Assembly (NCBI GenBank): GCA_948470475.1
Contig: OX419341.1
Span: forward strand, 18,434,406 to 18,498,405
From: Galaxea fascicularis
Lineage: Eukaryota; Cnidaria; Anthozoa; Scleractinia; Euphylliidae
Direction of reading: 5' to 3'
Length of the DNA stretch: 64,000 bases
Shown here piece after piece: positions 58,041-64,000 of this stretch (its first letter is position 1; every line of letters begins with the position of its first letter). Made by a program: the position numbers and the translations under genes. The notes below the pieces were generated by a model. The model worked only from the letters and a program-made list of their open reading frames with translations. It had not been told where the DNA came from and made no database searches.

Positions 58041-60486
58041 TCGCACAATAATTAATAATACCCTAATAATAATAATAATAATCCAAAATGGCGGCCATAC
58101 TCCAGCTGACCATCTAGTTTACTGCGGACATCTTCGATATTAGACATCCATGTCAGCGTCAATTGACACCTGTCAAAACAACGTATCCGCTGACCAGTAT
58201 CACGTGACCATATTGCGGGCTCAAGTTATGAGCTTCGAGGTAGGCTGTTTTTTGAAGTTGACCGCTGACCAGGTACTGGTTTTCAATTGGATCGCAGGCT
58301 CAAGCCAAGCCAAAACGAGGCGTAAGTTTTCGCCAGGATCAACAGATCTCCGTCCTGTAAACAATTTGCCGCCTACCTTGACTACTTCTCAGTTCGTTTT
58401 TTGTTTAAACCGATGAGAATCAACCTTTGGATGTTAAGAGCAGCAAATTGGATTGCCTGGCTTTGCTATTTGAAAGTTTACGGATCTGCGAGAGAAAAGA
58501 TCGTGTGGTTTGGCAGGGTTTTAATCATGCAGGCGCTGTCTTCGATTGCTCGCTTTTGCTGTGGATTAAACTGGATGGTTTTGCCGCTAAAAATCCTTAA
58601 TTGAAAAAGCTTCCTTGGTAGACATGGGAAGTAAAACAAAGTGACGGTGAAAAACTTCAAGACCCGATAAAGATTTGTATCTGCTTAGCAAATGAATACG
58701 TATACTTTTGTGTGAACTGACGGCTTCTGCTTTAGCTCTGCGTTCGGAGTGATTGTTGACTGACTAAACTGTCCGCAGGTTAGTACTCCTGTTGTGTCTT
58801 TTATATCACATATGGTGATTTGTCTCTGTGACTACGAGTTGTTTGTTACTTGTCTTAGTTTTCCAATTTCTACAAGGAACGCCGAAGAAACATTCGCTGG
58901 CATCGTTCTTTGTTTTCTTACCTTTTGTTGTTTTCATGTTGTTTGGATGGACTAAAAACGCTCGTCTTTTTTCCAAATGCATATTTTCGCTCCAATATTT
59001 CATTTTGGAGCCTAAAACTCTTCGTTTTCCCTGCTGTCGCTCATTTTTTTGGGCAAAGAATTGGTTGAAGAAAAGCCAAGCGAAGTCCGGACGGTTTATA
59101 TCCTCGGCTTCGCTTTGTTGACATTATTGGAACCTCGCAAAAGAGTAATCAACAACTCATTGCCAAATATAAACACGATTTTTAACAGCTGCAGCATTGG
59201 AAATGCCAGCAATTTGTTGTCCATCAAAAGCAATTCTCGTTGTTAGTTAAAAAATCCCAGATTTTTAAGGCTATTGCAGTAAAAACTTCGTCCTTTGTTC
59301 AATGTTTACGGCTGAAAAATGTTTTTCAGAAATCCTGAGTCAGATGTTATCATCAAGGTTTGCTGTTTGCAATATTTGTAAGTGATCGAAGTCAAGAAAA
59401 AAACGATTCTCAACATCACTCGATAATTGCAGTTGATCACCTGAGTTGATTCATGGCTAAAATAGTATGCTCGATCAGTCTGTCGCAGTCACTTTTCTCA
59501 ATGAAAAGTAAAGTCGATTTCGCTCAACGTTTTTCCATCTTGTTGTAAAAAGGACATCGACGGCACTTTCTATCGTCTTTACTGTAATAGATCACAAGAA
59601 TAACACAATAAAATGTTCAAAACAAGGCGAGCAAAGTACTTTTGTTCTTTTATGGGCGGTGTCGAAGAGAGCTCACTTTGAGGTTTTATCGCACTTTCGC
59701 TGTCAAATATTTTTTGATAGATTAAAATGTCACCGATATATGTCGATTGTGAAGTTGGTTTAATAGTGGGACACTAGAACTGTTAACCTAGTTAAGTGAT
59801 TTTTACCACTTGTATCGAAATGTAATCAGATGTAATTAAACTGTGATGAAGAAAAGTTTGTTAATCGTTTTTGCTCATCATAATCATATAGTTCCTGTGC
59901 CACAAAGTAGTGGTGGGAATCGGTTGAGATTTCACAACCGATCGATCATCGATTATAATCGAAGAAATCTGCCAATAAGCATTTCATGTATTTTTCACCT
60001 ACATAGAAGTCAAAGTGACAGCGGGTACGCACAGGTAAACACATTCTTAGATTATCTGCTGTTATGACTTAGAAGTTAGGAGTCCACGAAAAACTACACC
60101 AAACTCACACCAAGATATTAAACGGACATTTTTCTTGATTTTAATATTTTTGTGTCCCCAATAAATTTTTAATTTTTCCGCAACAATTGATTATGAAAAA
60201 AGCATAATCGATTGTCGCTTTGCTTGAACTTTTCGATCAACTCTTTCAATTACAGTCGTTCATCGACCCACCACTACCACAAAGGCCGATGATAATTCGA
60301 AAATCTACGTTTGCACTTGATTGAATGATGGCTCTGGCTCTGCAGCGAAACAGTAAAAAGTATATATATATATGTAATCACAATATAGAGAAGTCCTTAC
60401 TGAAGCCATGGCTCGAGTCCTGTGGCATTGCCACATTAGTTTATCTGTAAATGCTAATATTAAGGAAATAACTATGGAGCTCCGCT
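57893..60486 (+). repeat. Array unit 1 (direct)
   Basis: Bounded by AGCGGAGCTCCA and its inverse TGGAGCTCCGCT. The head has a GCGGCCC-GAA-GGGCCGC hairpin and a CGA triplet run (about 58,006-58,040). Unlike the other copies it lacks about 40 bases near 59,352. No gene recognised; a 67-codon open frame at 58,401 is discussed under rejected items. Confidence 0.88.
59908..60276. mobile_element. hAT-type MITE nested in array unit 1
   Basis: 369 bases with TAGTGGTGGG and CCCACCACTA ends and an exact 8-bp target duplication CCACAAAG (59900-59907, 60277-60284). Subterminal ATCGATTATAATCG and ATAATCGATT motifs recur. The open frame starting at 59,843 runs into the MITE and is spurious. Confidence 0.9.
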
Positions 60487-60512
60487 TTTAGGCTTGCCTA
60501 AATATATATATT
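60487..60512. repeat. Linker hairpin between array units 1 and 2
   Basis: TTTAGGCTTGCCTAAA, a six-pair hairpin, followed by (AT)n. The same linker stands at 63,268-63,293 and inverted at 55,785-55,809. Confidence 0.85.
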
Positions 60513-60560
60513 AGCGGAGCTCCAGCGGCCCGAAGGGCCGCAAAGCGGAGCCCCATACCT

Positions 60561-60592
<32 letters not shown>

Positions 60593-62404
60593 ATCTTGGC
60601 TAGCGGTTTTGCTCGTGGGCGCGACCGACGACGACGACGACGACAACGACGACCTCGCACAATAATTAATAATACCCTAATAATAATAATGATAATCCAA
60701 CATGGCGGCCATACTCCAGCTGATCACCTAGTTTACAGCGGACATCTTTGATATTAGACATCCATGTCAATGTCAATTGACACCTGTCAAAACAACGTAT
60801 CCGCTGACCAGTATCACGTGACCATATTGCGGGCTCAAGTTATGAGCTGTCGAGGTCAGCTGTTTTTTTGAAGTTGACCGCTGACCAGGTACTGGTTTTC
60901 AATTGGATCGCAGGCTCAAGCCAGGCCAAAACGAGGCGTAATCTTTCGCCAGGATCAACAGATCTCCGTCCTGTAAACAATTCGCCGCCTACAGCTGTAC
61001 CTTGACTACTTCTCAGTTCGTTCTTTGTTTAAACCGATGAGAATCAGCCTTTGGATGTTAACAGCAGGAAATTGGATTGCCTGGCTTTGCTATTTTATAG
61101 TTTACGGATCTTCGAGAGAAAAGATCGTGTGGTTTGGCAGGCTTTTAATCATGCAGGTGCTGTCTTCGATTGCTGACTTTTGCTGTGTATTAAACTGGAC
61201 GGTTTTGCCGCTAAAAATCCTTAATTGAAGAAGCTTCCTTCGTAGACATGGGAAGTAACACAAAGTGACTGTGAAAAACTTCAAGGCCCGCTAAGGATTT
61301 GTATCTGCTTAGCAAATGAATACTTTTGTGTGAAATGACGGCTTCTGCTTTTATTAGCTTTGCGTTCGGAGTGATTGTTGACTGACTTAAACTGTCCGCA
61401 GGTTAGTACTCCTGTTGTGTCTTTTATATGACATATGATGATTTTTCTCTGCAACTACGAGTTATGTTTATTACTTGTCTTAGTTTTCCAACTTCTACAA
61501 GGAACGCCGAAGAAACATTCGCCGGCATCGTTCTTTGTTTTCTAGCTTACCGTTTGTTGTTTTCATGCTGTTTTCGTACTAAAAAATGCTCGTCTTTTTT
61601 CCAAATGCATATTTTCGATCCAATATTTCATTTTGAACCCTAAAATTCTTAGTTTTCCCTGCTGTCGCTCATTTTTTGGGCAAAGTATTGGTTGATGAAA
61701 AGCTAAGCGAAGTCCGGACGGTTTATATCCTTGGCTTCGCTTTGTTTTCGGAAACTCGCAAAGAGTAATCGACAACTCATTGCCAAACGTAAACACGACT
61801 TTTAACATCTGAAGCATTGGAAATGCCAGCGATATGTTGTCCCTCAAAAGCAATTCTCGTTGTTAGTTAAAAAATCGCAGATTTTCAAGGCTATCGCAGT
61901 AAAAACTTCGTCCTTTGTTCAATGTTTACGGCTGAAAAATGTTTTTCAGAAATCCTGAGTCAGATGTTATCATTAACAGTGATGTCAAAAATAATACTAC
62001 CCTCGACTTGTAGTCAAGGTTTGTTGTTTGCAATATTTGTAATTGATCGAAGTCAAGAACAAAACCATTCTCAACATCACTAGATAATTGCAGTTGATCA
62101 ACTGAGTTGATTCATGGCTAAAATACTATGCTCGATCAGTCTGTCGCAGTCACTTTTCTCAAGGAAAAGTAAAGTCGATTTCGCTCAACGTTTTTCCATG
62201 TTATTGTAAAAAGGACATCGACGGCACTTTCTAGCGTCTTTACTGTAATAGATCACAAGAATAACACAATAAAATGTTCAAAACAAGGCGAGCAAAGTAC
62301 TTTTGTTCTTTTATGAGCTCACTTTGAGGTTTTATCGCACTTTCGCTGTAAAATATTTTTTGATAGATTAAAATGTCACCGATACATGTTGGTTGTGAAG
62401 AGCT

Positions 62405-62475
62405 TATTGTACTTTGCGAAAAGAAAATCTGTACTTTGCGAAATGAAAGTCTGTACTTTGCGAAATAAACATTTC
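62405..62475 (+). repeat. Three-copy ~22-bp repeat private to unit 2
   Basis: TGTACTTTGCGAAA followed by AGAAAATC, TGAAAGTC or TAAACATT, three times in a row, inside the unit 2 insertion. Confidence 0.85.
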
Positions 62476-62688
62476 CTTTCTTGCTGCGTCTACTCGGATA
62501 TTCTAAACTGAAAATTCCCCCCAAAAAAGCCGAAGTTAGTTTAATAGTGGGACACTAGAACTGTTAACCTAGTTAAGTGATTTTTACCACTTATATCGAT
62601 ATGTAATCAGATGTAATTAAACTGTGATGAAGAAAAGTTTGTTAATCGTTTTTGCTCATCATAATCATATAGTTCCTGTGCCACAAAG

Positions 62689-63059
62689 TAGTGGTGGGAA
62701 TCGGTTGAGGTTTCACAACCGATCGATCATCGATTATAATCGAAGAAATCTGCCAATAAGCATTTCCTGTATTTTTCACCTACATAGAAGTCAAAGTGAC
62801 AGCGGGTACGCACAGGTAAACACATTCTTAGATCATATCTGCTGTTATGACTTAGAAGTTAGGAGTCCACGAAAAACCACACCAAACTCACACCAAGATA
62901 TTAAACGGTCATTTTTTCTTGATTTTAATACTTTTGTGTCCCCAATAATAAAATAAATTTTTCCGCAAGAAGCGATTATGAAAAAAGAATAATCGATTGT
63001 CGCGTCGCTTGAACTTTTCGATCAACTTTCGTTTACAACCGATCATCAGCCCACCACTA
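62689..63059. mobile_element. hAT-type MITE nested in array unit 2
   Basis: 371 bases at the orthologous position to the unit 1 copy, with the same TAGTGGTGGG ends and the same 8-bp duplication CCACAAAG (62681-62688, 63060-63067). Confidence 0.9.
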
Positions 63060-63293
63060 CCACAAAGACCGATGATTATTCGAAAATCTACGTTTGCACT
63101 TGATTGAAAGACGGCTCTGGCTCTGCAGCAAAACAGTAAAAAATATGTGTATATGTAATCACAATATAGAGAAGTCCTTACTGGAGTCATGGTTCAAGTC
63201 CTGTGGCATTGCCATAGTAGTTTATCTGTAAATGCTAATATTAAGGAAATAACTGTGGAGCTCCGCTTTTAGGCTTGCCTAAATCTATATATT

Positions 63294-63407
63294 AGCGGAG
63301 CTCCGGCGGCCCGAAGGGCCGCCAAGCGGAGCCCCATACCTATAGAAACCCGTCAACCGCTTTTCTCATGGTAATCTCGGCTAGCGGTATTGCTCGTGGG
63401 CGCGACA

Positions 63408-63440
<33 letters not shown>

Positions 63441-64000
63441 AACGACCTCGCACAATAATTAATAATGTCCTAATAATAATAATAATAATCCAACATGGCG
63501 GCCATACTCCAGCTGACCATCTAGTTTACAGCGGACATCTTTGATATTAGACATCCATGTTATGATCGATTGACACCTGTCAAAATAACGTATCCGCTGA
63601 CCAGTATCACGTGACCATATTGCGGGCTCAAGTTACGAGTTCATCGAGGTGAGCTGTTTTTTTGAAGTTGACCGCTGACCGGGTACTGGTTTTCAATTGG
63701 ATCGCAGGCTCAAACCAGGCCAAAACGAGGCTTAATTTTTCGCCAGGATCAACAGATCTCCGTCTTGTATAAACAACAGCGTACCTTGACTATTTCTCAG
63801 TTCGTTTTTTGTTTAAACCGATGAGAACCAGCCTTTGGATGTTAAGAGCGGCAAATTGGATTGCCTGGTTTCGCTATTTTATAGTTTGCGGATCTACGAG
63901 AGAAAAGATCGTGTGGTTTGGCAGGGTTTTAATCATGCAGGCGCTGTCTTCGATTGCTCACTTTTGCTGTGGATTAAACTGCAGGGTTTTGCCGCTAAAA
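63294..64000 (+). repeat. Array unit 3 (direct, cut by window end)
   Basis: Starts AGCGGAGCTCCGGCGGCCC and follows unit 2 in order, with its own CGA run (about 63,407-63,445). The array probably continues beyond the window. Confidence 0.88.

Larger units (their letters stand above)
60513..63267 (+). repeat. Array unit 2 (direct)
   Basis: 2,755 bases, the most complete unit. Same ends, head hairpin, CGA run (interrupted by AAC) and nested MITE as unit 1, plus a private ~150-base insertion at about 62,385-62,535. Confidence 0.9.

Noticed and set aside
59843..62956. Open frames starting MMKKSLLIVFAHHNH in units 1 and 2
   Set aside because: They run from the unit into the nested MITE, and the unit without the MITE does not contain them.
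57361..64000. 67-codon open frame (MFKPMR...) kept in all array units, with an open frame on the opposite strand
   Set aside because: Differences between the four copies are mostly amino-acid changing, both strands are open, and no domain or splice context is seen. Shared descent explains it better than selection.
1..64000. Bacterial-type features (operons, CRISPR, ribosome binding sites)
   Set aside because: Intron-exon structure and repeats are eukaryotic; none of these features is present.

Overview
This 64-kb window is metazoan nuclear DNA. Short exons with consensus GT/AG sites are separated by long AT-rich introns, and the introns carry many small inverted-repeat transposons, tRNA-headed SINEs and microsatellites. 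Module content, repeat style and intron sizes suggest a cnidarian, probably a stony coral or close anthozoan; this is inference, because no marker gene is present.

Layout: 1-7,018 is repeat-rich upstream DNA with a decayed minus-strand ORF, a LINE 3' remnant, a large palindrome, nested inverted repeats, a MITE and a recombinase-like fragment. At 7,019-46,533 (+) I reconstruct a 35-exon gene for a secreted mosaic protein of about 2,404 residues. Its order is signal peptide, VWA, cysteine-rich/EGF-like pair, 3 sushi, 2 HYR, sushi, a spacer with a furin-type site, 3 ephrin-receptor-like repeats, 6 EGF, pentraxin, WxxW, EGF, sushi, 3 calcium-binding EGF, 6 sushi and 2 CUB. The front two thirds follow the vertebrate SVEP1 plan; the WxxW and CUB modules do not. 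Every junction keeps frame. At 46.9-49.7 kb lie a reverse-transcriptase remnant and a hAT-like element. At 50,040-54,073 (-) is a six-exon gene for a small secreted discoidin (F5/8 type C) protein, convergent with the large gene. From 55.8 kb to the end is an array of a ~2.6-2.8 kb unit: one inverted truncated copy, then two and a partial direct copies.

Both host genes encode extracellular adhesion or recognition proteins. Nothing in the sequence shows that they work together. The transposon record is unusually readable: several elements have exact target-site duplications, two nested insertions can be ordered, and one MITE has an empty site in a sister repeat copy.
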